From contig NC_134656.1 of assembly GCF_030463565.1 (NCBI RefSeq), forward strand, positions 5,938,501 through 6,002,500: 64,000 bases of DNA, in the 5' to 3' direction. This document shows positions 1 to 11,591 of the stretch, piece by piece; position 1 is the stretch's first letter; the number at the start of each line of letters is the position of its first letter. Below the pieces are notes generated by a model. It searched no databases, was not told where the DNA came from, and worked only from the letters and a program-made list of their open reading frames with translations. This stretch comes from Pelecanus crispus. Lineage: Eukaryota; Chordata; Aves; Pelecaniformes; Pelecanidae. Position numbers and translations under genes: made by a program.

Positions 1-313
1 AATCATCTAGGTTGGAAAAGACCTTTAAGATCATCCAGTCCAACCATTAACCTACACTACCAAGCCCACTCTAGACTAATCAAGGGTAGACCAGACTAAA
101 CCATATCCCGAAGTGCCACATCTACCCGTTTTTTAAACGCCTCCAGGGATGGTGACTCCACCACCTCTCTGGGCAGCCTGTTCCAATGCCTGACCACCCT
201 TTCCGTAAAGAAATTTTTCCTAATTTCCAGTCTAAACCTCCCCTGGTGCAGCTTAAGCCCATTTCCTCTTGTCCTATCGCTAGCTACTTGGGAGAAGAGA
301 CCAACACCCACGA
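1..313 (-). mobile_element. CR1 LINE tail, antisense to + strand, cut by the window edge
   Basis: Read on the minus strand, an open frame ends in the typical CR1 ORF2 C-terminus: [20 protein letters not shown], then [15 protein letters not shown] and [10 protein letters not shown], stopping near 96. It is followed by the CR1 3' UTR motif of the type GGTTGGACTGGATGATCTTAAAGGTCTTTTCCAACC, split here across positions 1-50. The copy is 5'-truncated near 313, as is usual for CR1, and lies in the NPEPL1 intron after exon 8. The terminal 8-bp repeats would lie beyond position 1. Confidence 0.9.
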
Positions 314-412
314 TGAGGGACAGGTTCACAATCTGCATGGTACTCAGATAAACAGAGCCAAAGATGACGTTTCCTCTCAACGTTTCTGTGAAAAGGATAG
401 ATACAATCTTAC

Positions 413-513
413 TTTCCAGAGTAAAGAACATGAATGTCATCAGGTCTTGTTGCACGTGGTCCGACTGCATTCTCGGCCAAACAAAAAACAGCATGAAGAT
501 TGTCTTTAAAACC
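413..513 (-). CDS. NPEPL1: NPEPL1 exon 8 (residues 301-333 plus 2 nt)
   Basis: One hundred one nt: [33 protein letters not shown] and two bases of the next Lys codon, then a GTAAGA donor. It is read in a different frame from the 172-codon open frame that covers the same DNA (96-614), so it is easily missed. A CR1 tail begins about 100 nt past the donor. The next exon should start with the rest of Lys and TVEINNTDAEGR, and it is not in the window. Confidence 0.94.
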
Positions 514-3500
514 CTGTAACAACAATAGGAGAGAAATGGCTTTTGATTCACATCAAGCTGATTTACTGGGACTGAAATCAAGGAGGGATTACGACTTCTT
601 GACAGCAATGCCACTAATTACATGGGAAATCTGTAAGGAATGTCTTGTATCTTGAAGCTGAGGCCAAGAGCTATAGAAAGCAGGCGAGGAGGTAGCATCT
701 AATACTGGTTTTGGAGTTCTCACTGGAGAGTGACTAAAAGCCTATATGCATGTGACAGACAAACGGGGAAGGGATCTAGAAAGCCCTTGTCAATTAAGCA
801 GCGATCAGTACAATCTTCTCTCGGTGGCAAGGTATCCGAATTAAAACATCTTTTATATGCTGTGTGCAGGTGTAACTGGAGGGGGTCACATTTAGTCAAA
901 CCTGATTCCCTGGGAAGAGCACGTCCAGCTCTTTACAGCCAGCTCCAGTAAGATCTTCATGAGCACAACTCCAAAAGCCCACTGAGCTCACCAGGAAACT
1001 GCCAGGCTCACCAAAACCAAACCCTAAATCACTGAACTACAGTACCCCGTATGAAAATCAGCAGAATACATCTCCAAAGATGTGATGCTTCACTCATCTA
1101 ATTTTAATACAACTGTAACATAGACTTACAACAGAGATCACAAACAACATGTCTGGACTGTGTAACTCCTCTACCTTTGTAGCTGCAAGGGAAAGATCCA
1201 AGCAATGGATGCTTTCAACACGACAACTACAAAGGTTTGTGAGAGGACATAACACAACCCGTCAGGATGCTTGGGATTATTTTCCAAACCCTTTATTTTC
1301 CACTGCTTTGGAGACTAAATAAAAGCAGTGGCTTGATCGTGGCAATCCTGGAATGTGGTGGTACTCCATGTCTCAGTGGATCTCCCAGCTGCCAACAACA
1401 AAGCTCGCTGCCCTTCAGCATCCAACCTGTACCACATGTCAGATACACACTACCAGGATCTATCCTCTCTCTTTCCATGTAAAACCAAAGATATCCATGT
1501 TTGAGATTAATTTGGGTTGGTGGGTTTTTTGGGTTGTTTTGGTTTTTCTTCTTTTTTTTTTTTTTTTTGCGGGATGGGGTGGCTGTTTGTTGGGTTTTTT
1601 TAAATGTATCATTCCTGCTGGGAAGCACACAGCATTTTCAAAGTCTTTTCTTTTTTTTTCTTCCCTTAGCCTCCTCTCTTCTGGTATATCTCATTCTGCT
1701 TTACTTTGGTTTAAAATCAAGTGCTTATATGGTTATGGATGATATTTTAAAACGCATGATTTTGTTATTTATACAATGGCTGTATTGTGTGGAGGGACGC
1801 TAGGAACAGAAAGGAAGACAGAAGCATTTAACAAATAAAAATATAGTTCCTCCTCAACTGGGATAGCTAGCCTTAAACACACCAAATTCGTAGGGAATCC
1901 AGGGTCAGTTTTACTGTTAATCTCTTGATAAAAGTCCACAGCTGAAGAAATCTGGACTTGCTGAATCAGCTCATGTTCTGACGTCTACAGGGCAAATGTA
2001 TCAATCAAAGCCTTTCGAAATTACAGGCAGTATCTAGAAGCCATAGAGTAACTTTGCAGTTTCTAGTCCAGCCAGTAGGCAAACAGCATTGTTGAGGAGA
2101 TAACCTTCCATCTATGACCCTCTGCTCTTCCAAAATGGTCTGTGCAGCAAAACCCCTACTCTGTTCACAATCTCGCACCAGACTGTACCAAATTTTCCTC
2201 CTCCAAGTGGGAGATATGGTTAATCTACTGTCAAAAAGCAAAAACCCACTTCCAGCATCAGTTGCCTTTTCCTGAATCTCATTCTGTTTGTAGCTCTTTA
2301 AAAGCAGGATTCACCATGTTAACATATGGGATCAAGAAGGATTTCAACAGTTTAAGTGAATGTTTTTCTCTTCTCCCTTGTGTCGGAAAGCTCACAACTG
2401 ATGAAATGCATCTTTCTAGGAAAAATCACTTGCTTAACTTTGCTATCCAAAGCCTTTTTAAATCACATTGTAAAATTGTTGAACAGCATGTAGGCAGATA
2501 TTTTCTGAAGATGGATAATAACCTCTGCCCTTCTTCCCACGGAGCTTTCTATCCTACACACGTTTCCAACTTCAGTCTCTGTGACAAAGCATAGCTAATT
2601 TAAACCCCTTCCAGCTTTATATTATTCTTAAGAGCATTTAAAAAAAAAATAATCTTGAAACAGTAACAGCAAATTCTTTCCACTGCCTATCTGAATACAT
2701 TTTCTATAGGGATTTCATTAACAGGTCTTCTTACATGAGGTTGTAAAATTAAGCAGTGAGATCATTCTTTTGTTTTTAACATATAAAGGCACAGATTTTT
2801 TGTGGGGTATGACAACTTCTTCAGGCTCAGTTTGTCCAAACATATTACTGCCGGTTTATTCATTGTTGCAATAATTGCATATAAAATGACAGATCACTTA
2901 TGTTCACACCGATTGTGATTGTGAATGCAACTCAGTGCAGATAATTACACACAAAACTACTTTGGAAACAAGGACTGAATCACCGAAAGAAGGTACCAAT
3001 ATCCATGCCTTTCCCAGACTCTCCCAAAGCATTTTTTAATTTCTAGCTCTTGCCTTTTGCAAACGTGTGATCTAACTTTCTGAAGGACTTAGTTATGGCA
3101 AGCTAGCCGTTCTGCCTAAGATGCAGCTCACGAATCTGTTTCCAATTTTAAGTCTCTGCAGATAACTGTGAAGTTTATAATCTTTCCACATCAAACATGC
3201 TGCTAGGGCCAAGGCACAGAGCTAAACTGTTGAGAAATGGGAATTTGGCACTGATCATTCCCTGGACAAAGCTCCCATCAGATCTATGCATTAATCTGCA
3301 GCAGTAAATGTTCTTTGAACTTTGGATACTCCTTGGAGGCAGCAGCTGCTCTGTCAGCAAGACTTAGTCACTGGATTTGTGGAGAGGGCAGAGTTTTATT
3401 GGCAGCAGCCACTTCTTTTCCCCAGTTCGTATTGTTAAAGTGCAATATGCATTTTTTTTTTTTTAGTTCTTCATATTTCAATACCTGGCTTCCTCTCGGC

Positions 3501-6500
3501 TCCCCTACTACTTTCTGACCACAGGAGCAGACCAACAAGCAGCTGATGAGGTTAGAGCTGCCACTTCCCCAGTAGGTTAATATTAGAACTGGCACAGGAT
3601 TTGGAATATGGACAGACTTCATATCCCAGAGTCACTCATCCCCTTCTTCGCTAAGGGGATGACAGCTGCCCCAAATCCCACAGCTTAAACAAAATCAGCA
3701 CTGGATAACTCAGGTATAAACCCGATTCAAGGAACTAGAAACCACTCAGTCTGCAGAACAAACCCTGAAATTCAAGAAAGACTGTTAAAAGAAGAAATTA
3801 GCACTCAAGGAATTTCTCACAATTCTCAAGATCCCAGTAAAGATTTGAAATATTCTCCTGAAATATCAGAAAGAGCAGAGTGGCTCAAGATCACTAACAC
3901 CAGTGGCAGGTCAGAACTTCAGGATTAGACTGGCTCCCGTATCTGGGAATATATCCAAAAGCCAGACTGCTCCTTGGCAATACTGGGCTACATGCTATCA
4001 ATTAACACATTTTACTTACTTGCTTTACAGTGGCTTTGAAGGCACCCAAAATAGCAGCTGCTCCACCACAGTCTCGTTTCATTCCAGGCATAGTAGTCTG
4101 TTTAAACAGAACCACAGATTTTTTTTTTTTTTTTCTTCCTTTAAAAGAGAATTTCACAGTAATACCTGCTAAAGCTAGTATTTCTGATGCTGCTGTAACT
4201 CTGGTCTTGACAGTGCTGAGCCGTAACAGAAACACAGAACACGTGCATCTGCTTATTGGTGGATCTTGCCTTAGAATTGGAAAATACTAAACCTCTGCTG
4301 CTAATTTCTTAGAAAAGAAAAAAGAAAAAGGTTGTTTACAAGATTCACACTGAGGCCAACTCAAATGGGTTTTGGATCTGTCTCCAAAATCAGAAATTGT
4401 AAACGTCTTTGTTTCTAGCTTTCTCTTAGCAGTGGGCAATACTTAAAGGGTAAAATATCAGGCAGCTATTTAACTGCTCTGTAAAGTGTTCCTTGAATCA
4501 TATTTGTTCTTCTCCCCTGGTAGTTTGTGTCCATACGGATGACAGTAGACCAAGTGTTTACTCAAATAAACAGACTTTGCTTTCCTACAGACATTAACTG
4601 AATTATTTCCATCAGAAAACAACACTGTAAGCAAAGGCAGCAGAAAAACAAGTGTTTATGTACCTTTCCCTTAATGCTGAGTCCTCCAGTGTCATACACA
4701 ATACCTTTGCCCACCCATGCAATGGTCTGCGTGGCACCATCTGGAGTGTGACTGAGAACTGCTAGGGCTGGAGGATGCAGAGCTGCCTTGCCAACTCCGT
4801 AGATACCTGGAAAACAAGAGAATTAAACCACTTGTGGGGAAGAAAGACTGTGGGGAGCAATCTGTGGCTATTTTCTGTAAAACTTCTTGGAATGCTATGG
4901 ACAATAAAATTGTTTCAAAAATGAGCAAATAAAACATTACAATGGACGTGGCAAAACATTCCAATTAACTGCTAGGAAAGAAGCTGAATATTCAACAAGA
5001 TGTACCTCCAAAGCCTCTCTCTTTCAGCTCCTCATCTCGAATAATGGTAGGAGTAATCCCAAGATCCTTGCCAACTTTTTTGATTTCCTTAATCATTAAA
5101 AGAAAAAGGACATTGTCAGTCAGTCATCAGAAGGACACATTTGTGTCTTTCCACATATATGAGTACCCACTTAAGGGTTTCGTGTGATTTTTGCATGCAT
5201 ACACATACAAACATTCACCATGTTGGGAGTGGTGCTGGTTTTCCAATGGGCTGATTCCACTGAGACATCCTTGACTTACTATGGCATGAAATACAGATTT
5301 GACCTTTAAGCTCTGCCAATAAAAGAAATCTTCAGAGGTAAAGGCCAGCTGTTCACTCTAGCGAATCACGGTGCAATAGAACAGGAATACTTTCCCTCTC
5401 AACAGCTTTCCAGGTCTATATGATAAAACTCATTTGGAAACATGTCAACTTCTCTCCCATAATTTCAGAAACTCCTTATCATCATCGGGCTTAAGACAAC
5501 ACTAGCATTGGCAAAGAAGCCAGCGCCATGACCGAATCAAGAACTCGTGTCTTCTGACTGCCAGTGCCTTACCCCGAACTGTATGCTCTGCCTTCTTCCA
5601 ACTTATGAAAGTTCTACGAAATATTAAAGGCCAAAGAAATAGCCTCAGCATCCTTGGACAGGTTCTTTGATGTGCTTCCCACTAGCTGACATACAGGTTT
5701 TGCTAAGAGATAGCAACACTACTTCTTGATTACTGTAGTCTAGACTTACAATTAGTAACTCTTACTCATCAGGTGTATTACCTACCTCCAGGAAGTTATC
5801 TGTGTTCATCTCATTGCATGGGGTGTCCACAATTCGAGCAGCCAGCCTGACTCCTTCTGTAGCACTTGCCAGACACTATGAAAAGAAGTGAGGACACCTG
5901 AGAATGGGCCTTGGTTTGGCTGGTTTTCTGCATAGCTTTGCATTTAGTCCTATGCAGCCTACACCAGATGTGTGGTTCCTCGGGAGCAATTAATGCTTAA
6001 CTGCAACCGATCACAGGCAGTTGTACGGTATTAAATAATGTCAAACAAGCTAGCCATACGGTATTAAATAATGTCAAACAAACTAGCCATTATTTTTTGT
6101 ATGTGTTGAGCTTAAGTTATTTTTCCCTGTGCTCTCATTTCTAAGCAACCGTATTCCTTCCCACAGTGAATTGATATTGCAAAATCAGTAGACTTCTCCA
6201 CTATCAAATTGAGACTGAGAAGGCAACGTGAAAAAGATCTGGTCTGGCATCATTTGCTGTGGCCAAATCAATTCACAGTGTAAGGACACAAAGTATGAAG
6301 GAAAAGATACTGTAAGAAAAAAAAAATCCTAAAGCTGCAATTCTGTGAATTTCAGATGCCTCAGCACCATATCCTTTATCAAATCCATTGCCAATTTTTT
6401 TTAAGGGATTTGTATAACCTCACTGACTGATCAGCTAAGTGAATGTCCACCTGTACTGAAGCACAGAACCTGGAGCCAATTCAGGAAGTCACAATGAGCT

Positions 6501-9500
6501 CGTAGGCTGCTCGGGTTGGAAACCTGCAGAGATTATGTAATCTACAACATGGGAAACCGCAAAGTTTATATATGGTAGGCAGAGCGGCTGAGCGCAATAA
6601 AGATTACTACCATAAGACATTCTATATGGCAGGCACATGGGGAATGTGGAATATTTCATATTTGCGTAAAACATGCATGCATCTGTTTCCTCATTCCTGT
6701 GGCAAAATGGACTGACCCTCACCTGGATCGAGTAAAAACTTATCTAAGCAAGAGCGGACAGAATCAAAATGGTCAACAGTGAGCACACTGAGGCTGTTTC
6801 TTAAAGAAGGATCCTCCTGGCAAAAAGGACAATGATGGCACCAGACACTAAGCTTCAGCTTTTAACTCCTGTGAATCAACAACTTGAAACAAAAAGACTG
6901 GGTGGAAGGAAACTTTGTTCAAGCTTTCCAGTAGCCACACTACACCAAAGACCACACACAGCAGACGGGTGAGTCAAGATGGGTTTCAAAGGAATCTGAT
7001 GTGTTGGATAAGTCATTCGTGCTGAGGTATCTGAAGTTTGGTTTGGCCAGACTGGCCTAAGGACTCTATATATTCTGTAGCCCAGCAGACTCATAAACCT
7101 TGGCTGGCTTTGGAATGGTGCCTGATTCCCTACAATTACTTTTGATTGCTATACTTCCCCTAAAGGGATAAGGACCTCCTCAGGAGCCAAACTAGGTTTG
7201 GAATGATTCCCTGCTAGGGCCATGCAGGTAAATGGAGGTGCTCTAACCCAAAGGCCAAGTCTGAGGGAAACAACAGAAATAAGTTGTGCCTGGGTTTGGC
7301 TTCCAGGGTACTCAAGAGAACCTGGATAATGGCAACCTTTAGTAAGTGCCTTGTAAAACTATGACAATCCCTCCTAGTCCTCACCAGAAAATATCCCAGA
7401 CAATGCAATAGGTGCAAAATACAGCAACATGCCGAGGCAGAGGATTAGCTAAAAAAATCCTACCATGTGCCTCTTCCATGCTCTACATTAGCTGTCTGGT
7501 GCCAGCTGAATTTAAGGAGTGAAAACTTAGCTTGGAGAAAGCCAGTAACAGTTTTGGCATTGACATCAAGGGGAAGAACAGGAGGTAGAAATTATTTCAG
7601 CTTTGTTTTTTAGTTATAAATAACCCAAGTGGTTTGGAATCTACCTATCTGAAGGAACTATTTTGACACCAGTTTTCTTTTTTTTTCTGATTTGGGGCAT
7701 GGAAAAATTGAGTGATCAACAGTTGTACTCATAGCATGTCTTTGTCAATTCCCTAAAAACTGGTCTGGCATCATTTGCTGTGGCCAAATCAATTCACAGT
7801 GTAAGGACACAAAGTATGAAGGAAAAGATACTGTAAGAAAAACAAAATCCTAAAGCTGCAATTCTGTGAATTTCAGATGCCTCAGCACCATATCCTTTAT
7901 CAAATCCATTGCCAATTTTTTTTAAGGGATTTGTATAACCTCACTGACTGATCAGCTAAGTGAATGTCCACCTGTACTGAAGCACAGAACCTGGAGCACT
8001 GAACGGCAAGTTGCCTAACAGCTTAAGTGCAAACCCTGGAATAGCTTTTAAGTTAGGATCTCAAAGAGGAATGACATAGCATACTAAAAGTTACCTGATG
8101 TGAGTTTCCTCTCTCTGATAGTCAGGTGCAAGGGAAACAGTCTTTGATCATCTGCTACGGAAAGATGACTTAGACCTATTTAACTGTTATGTATAGCTCA
8201 TCTCCAAGCTGTATAATTTCTTAGGCTTTTGTTTCTGCCAGAAAAACTCAGCCAAAGAGGTACATCAGACGGAAATATCAGAGGCCATATGTGATCCCAG
8301 AATAAGCAACTTCTAGTGACCTGACTGTAACATTCACCTGCATGGCCACATACAGATTTTGCCCAGGTCAAAGAAAGTGGGAAGCCCACACACCAAAGGC
8401 AATGTAATATTAAAGGCTAAAAACCCCACTATTTGCATCTACGATAAACATGAGAAAAGAGACATTTTCTTTGTGCTACTTGTTGTTTGCTGTTTTCCAC
8501 CCCTGAAATCTAAATTCTGAGTAACATTTTCAGCCTTTGCTGCCGTAATATGCTCGATATTTCTAATCACAGGTGCTGTGAACTGACCAATTTCAAGGAA
8601 CTTTGACCTAGGACAATTTATTACTTTAGATACAACACCTATTCCATATGTAGCCTGAGAGAGATGTATTTGTGCATGCAACAAACTGAAGGTAAAAAAA
8701 TACTTCAGGGAATAATGGAAAAAACTGACGACAGAAAAACCCAAAATCTTACTTTAAGTGTTGCCACTTCTATTGGTCCATTGTTTTGTCCAACCAAGAA
8801 AAACTCTACTGTTACAGTTTTCTTCTCTGTGCGTCTTGATGCGCTGGACCGATGTGTGAACAACGGGAAAGCCCTGGCCAACGCACAAGCAGAAGCGAAG
8901 ACTTCAGACCGCTCGCAGACCATCTGAAACACGAGCCAGAAGACAAGTCAGGCAACATTAGGGATGGGGAAGCCTACATTTAAAAGGATCTGTTACCTGT
9001 GATATTATTGAAGAGGAGGGGAAAAAACAGAAAGGGGGGTGGGTGGGAAATAACTGATGTCTGACTCAAGACATACTCATACATCATGTTTTGCATGGAT
9101 GGAGTGGCAGTACAAACAGTACTACATTGAACCAGTTCAGCTCATTTCCCATATGGAAATGAATTACACCGCTGGACTTGAATGCGTGGGAATTAGTACA
9201 TCCTTATAAGGGAGCTGGACCGCTTTAATTATACTACTGCAATTAACACAGGTTAGCCTACAGATCAAGACAAAAAAAAAGCATGGGAACCACCAATATG
9301 TGTTCAAAGCAAATGAAACAAAGAGAGAAATGATATGAGAATGCGGCTAACAGTACGCCAAAGGCTTTTTAACATGTAGAATATTTTTTCTGAAGTTCAT
9401 TACAGAAATTACCAATGGAAAGCAGTTTTAGCTAAGCATTTTCAAACTCAACTATAAGAAAAAAATCAAGTAGAGTTATTACTCTTGCAAATAAGTTTTC

Positions 9501-11588
9501 CAAGTGAAGAGTATAATTAGTTTTTGTTACTGACACTAACTGTGTGAGTCTTCTCCTAGAAGACTAGAAATCTGAATTAATCTGCAGAAGCCATAGAAAC
9601 AAATAACAAATTCATCAGGCTCATACAGAAAATGACCAAAGCAGTCCAAGAGCTTGTCCTGCAAAGGATTGGCATTGGAGTGTTAGTTTGCATTAAGACT
9701 TTTCAAACTCATTGAATAACACAAACAAGGCAACTTAAATGGCTTATGCAATTATAGACAGAGCACCCTGCACGCAGGCTACATCAGTCTTCTAAAGCAT
9801 GTGCTAATGTCATAAATCCTAGCTCGAAAAAAGCCACTAACAGTTCCCTTTGCACGAATATTCCCAGTTGAAGGCATTCCATGCATATCCGACCTTAATT
9901 CCCTCCAACTGCTTGAGTGTGCATAAGCTATTATAGTGAGGTCTTGTTTACATGTCAGTGCAAAACCGCTTATAAATGTCAGTATAATTATATCGGTAAA
10001 GCTTGCCCATCTCCAGTCTCCTTGGATACGGCTAAAATCATGAAAAGTCAAGAAAATACTTGACTAGGCATTTCACCAGAAGCATTTTCCAACACCCACT
10101 TACAACAATACATCTGTTGACACCTCCTGGAAGGCAATTTCTAACCAGCCGGGTGATGAACTGAGCTGCAGACGGACTATTGTGTCGGCTGACCCTGGAA
10201 GGCAAAGCGGCCACAGTGGCGTAATTCAGGTAGAGAGGACAGCTGTCGGTGGGGTTTGGATTCAGAGTGCTTAAAGCAGATTGCCATATCTGGGGAGAAA
10301 AGAAGAATTTAAAAAACTGTATCAGACTTTTCTTTCCGTCTCAGTCCCGCTGTATTTAGGCACGCTTTAATTACAGGGTTTTAGGTGTTGGGATACAAAG
10401 AAATTGTGTGCAGACTTTAAATGCAACAACCTCTAGAGTGAAAAGAAAGAGGAAATGCGGGGAACCTGTTCATGAACCAGAAAATACAAATGCGCCTTCC
10501 GTTACAAGCATCTCTTTTAAGCCACATGAATTGCAATTTAAAAACACACCATACAGTGCAAAGAGCTTATTTTAAGTTGAGAGGGTTTTCCTCGTGATAA
10601 ACAGGTGGATTGATTTACTAGTCCCAAGTTATTGTTTCACACAGCAATTTAACTAAAAACAAACAAACAAACAAAAAAAGAAGGCTAAATATTGCCCTAA
10701 GAGACTCCGGAGTCCAGCAAAAAAAAAAAAAAAAACCAAAAAACAAACCCTGCCGAACACCTAGCGGCCTAAAGCCGCGATGCAAAACATTTACCATCTC
10801 CCCGCAAGCCAACGCCGTGGAGGCACCGCCGGCCCGCAGAGCGCTGAGGCAGGGCCGGGGCAGCGCCGCCCCCGACCCCCGACCCCGGGCCCCGCGGCCC
10901 CGGTCGCTGCGGCCGCCCCCGCGCCAGCCCCGAGGGCAAGGCACCTTCCACCCGCGGAGGCGGGCGCGGGGTGCGGGGGCGAAGCCGCGGTGCCGCACCC
11001 GCGGGGAGGGCGGGCTGCGCCGCTGCCCCGCCGCAGCAACAGGCTCCCGCCGGCCCGAGCCCGGCCCGCTTCCCCTCGGGGCCGCTCCGAGGGGGTTTCA
11101 CGGGGTAAAACCCGCCGGCGCCGGGCTTCCAGGCCGGGTCCCCCGCCCGCGGGCCCGGCAGGCTCCGTCCCCGCCCCCCTCGCCGCAGCAGGCCCCGGCG
11201 CCGCGCCGGCGGCCGCAGGCCGGGCGAGCCCCCGCCTGCCCCGCACCACGAGGCCGCTCGGGGCCGGGCGGGGAGACGCGGCCCCGGGGGGGCCCCGCGG
11301 GAGCCCGGGGGCGGTGCCGGGGCGGGGGCCGCGCTCGCCCCCCCCCCCCCCCCCCTTCCCGCACCGGGGCCGCCGCCTCGGGGGTGCGGGGCGGGACGCG
11401 GCCGGCGACACCGCGCTCCCGCCGCGGCGCGGCCTCACCTCCTCGGTGACCCGCGGCTGCAGCTTGCCCCGCAGCTGGGCCCAGGGCAGGCGGTGGAGGT
11501 TGTGGAGCTGGCCCAGGACCAGCAGCGGGCGGCTCTGCGGGTCCGCCTCGCCGGCGCTGGCCTGGAACTCCAGCTGCACGTTCGCCAT
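413..11588 (-). CDS. NPEPL1: NPEPL1, probable aminopeptidase-like 1 (M17 family); N-terminal 333 residues, spliced, 3' part off the left edge
   Basis: The spliced CDS is joined from eight exons: 11588-11439, 10289-10104, 8923-8753, 5875-5786, 5087-5006, 4806-4664, 4097-4020 and 513-413. All have AG/GT borders, and the frame stays open for 333 codons plus 2 nt. The protein matches vertebrate NPEPL1 along its whole visible length, from [20 protein letters not shown] to [17 protein letters not shown]17 enzymes are zinc- or manganese-dependent leucyl-aminopeptidases that remove N-terminal residues. The first half of the metal site is visible: Lys260 and Asp265 in [10 protein letters not shown], and Asp283 in MKRDCGG. 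The second half (NTDAEGR, with an Asp, a Glu and the catalytic Arg) would be in the next exon, outside the window. The human protein is about 523 residues, so roughly 190 are missing here. There is no signal peptide, so it is probably cytosolic. Its physiological substrate is not established. The promoter is a CpG island. Confidence 0.95.
1511..1568. repeat. G/T-rich low-complexity tract with T-run
   Basis: Repeated GGGTT and GGTTTTT motifs ending in an 18-T stretch, inside NPEPL1 intron 7. The open frames over it are low-complexity artefacts. Confidence 0.8.
4020..4097 (-). CDS. NPEPL1: NPEPL1 exon 7 (residues 275-300)
   Basis: Twenty-six codons, [20 protein letters not shown] then KATVKQ, between an AAACAG acceptor and a GTAAGT donor. 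Asp283 in KRDCGG is the expected third metal ligand (Asp273 in bovine LAP). The following intron (514-4019) is the longest of this gene inside the window. Confidence 0.96.
4664..4806 (-). CDS. NPEPL1: NPEPL1 exon 6 (residues 227-274), first metal ligands
   Basis: One hundred forty-three nt coding [20 protein letters not shown] through GLSIKGK. It holds [10 protein letters not shown], whose Lys260 and Asp265 align with the metal-binding Lys and Asp of bovine leucine aminopeptidase (Lys250 and Asp255). Acceptor TTCCAG, donor GTACAT. Confidence 0.96.
5006..5087 (-). CDS. NPEPL1: NPEPL1 exon 5 (residues 200-227)
   Basis: Eighty-two nt: [20 protein letters not shown] then LKERGFG and one base of the next Gly codon. 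The acceptor is AAG, which is weak but fixed by homology and frame. The donor is GTACAT, phase 1. Confidence 0.93.
5786..5875 (-). CDS. NPEPL1: NPEPL1 exon 4 (residues 170-199)
   Basis: Thirty codons: [20 protein letters not shown] then [10 protein letters not shown]. The [10 protein letters not shown] segment corresponds to the conserved LAP stretch (DTP.N.M) that opens the catalytic domain. Acceptor CATAG, donor GTAGGT, phases 0 and 0. The intron before it (5876-8752) carries the 238-bp duplication reported separately. Confidence 0.95.
6024..6089 (+). repeat. 33-bp tandem duplication
   Basis: Two adjacent 33-bp units (6024-6056 and 6057-6089), beginning TACGGTATTAAATAATG. They differ at one base (G at 6049, A at 6082). 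They lie 150 bp before copy 1 of the 238-bp duplication in the same intron. Confidence 0.95.
6239..6476 (+). repeat. 238-bp direct duplication, copy 1 (NPEPL1 intron 3)
   Basis: The segment beginning CTGGTCTGGCATC and ending ACCTGGAGC recurs at 7760-7997 at the same length. By eye there is a single difference, an A in an A-run here versus a C in the other copy. It is non-coding and matches no repeat family I recognise. Confidence 0.95.
7760..7997 (+). repeat. 238-bp direct duplication, copy 2 (NPEPL1 intron 3)
   Basis: Second copy of 6239-6476, same orientation, offset 1,521 bp. The flanks on both sides differ from those of copy 1 and show no obvious target-site duplication or poly-A. Confidence 0.95.
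8753..8923 (-). CDS. NPEPL1: NPEPL1 exon 3 (residues 113-169)
   Basis: Fifty-seven codons, [20 protein letters not shown] through [17 protein letters not shown], with a TTTCAG acceptor and a GTAAGA donor. This is one of the most conserved blocks of the N-terminal domain. The internal Met is not a start, because the preceding exon joins in frame with ..CIV. Confidence 0.95.
10104..10289 (-). CDS. NPEPL1: NPEPL1 exon 2 (residues 51-112)
   Basis: Sixty-two codons from [20 protein letters not shown] to [12 protein letters not shown]. The acceptor is a pyrimidine tract ending CCCCAG, and the donor is a perfect GTAAGT. It codes for part of the N-terminal, non-catalytic domain. Too short and interrupted to stand out as an open frame, it was found by reading the reverse complement. 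Confidence 0.94.
10655..10747. repeat. (CAAA)n and poly-A low-complexity tracts
   Basis: A short CAAA microsatellite (about 10659-10676), then a 17-A run (10719-10735) followed by CCAAAAAACAAACC, at the edge of the NPEPL1 CpG island in intron 1. Confidence 0.8.
11338..11355. repeat. Poly-C run (18 C) in NPEPL1 intron 1
   Basis: An uninterrupted C run on the plus strand, which is an 18-G run in the NPEPL1 pre-mRNA about 80-100 nt past the exon 1 donor. Its exact length is prone to sequencing error. Confidence 0.85.
11439..11588 (-). CDS. NPEPL1: NPEPL1 exon 1 (residues 1-50)
   Basis: Fifty codons, beginning [10 protein letters not shown] and ending QPRVTEE before a GTGAGG donor. The start has a strong context (A at -3, G at +4) and is the homologous NPEPL1 start. 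Longer open frames upstream exist only because the CpG island is poor in stop codons. Phase 0 end. Confidence 0.95.
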
Positions 11589-11591
11589 CTT
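11583..11591 (-). promoter_or_regulatory. YY1-like motif overlapping the NPEPL1 start codon
   Basis: The minus strand reads AAGATGGCG, the core of the YY1 consensus, with the ATG being the start codon. YY1 sites placed just downstream of the start site with the ATG in the motif are common in housekeeping promoters. Occupancy is inference. Confidence 0.4.
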
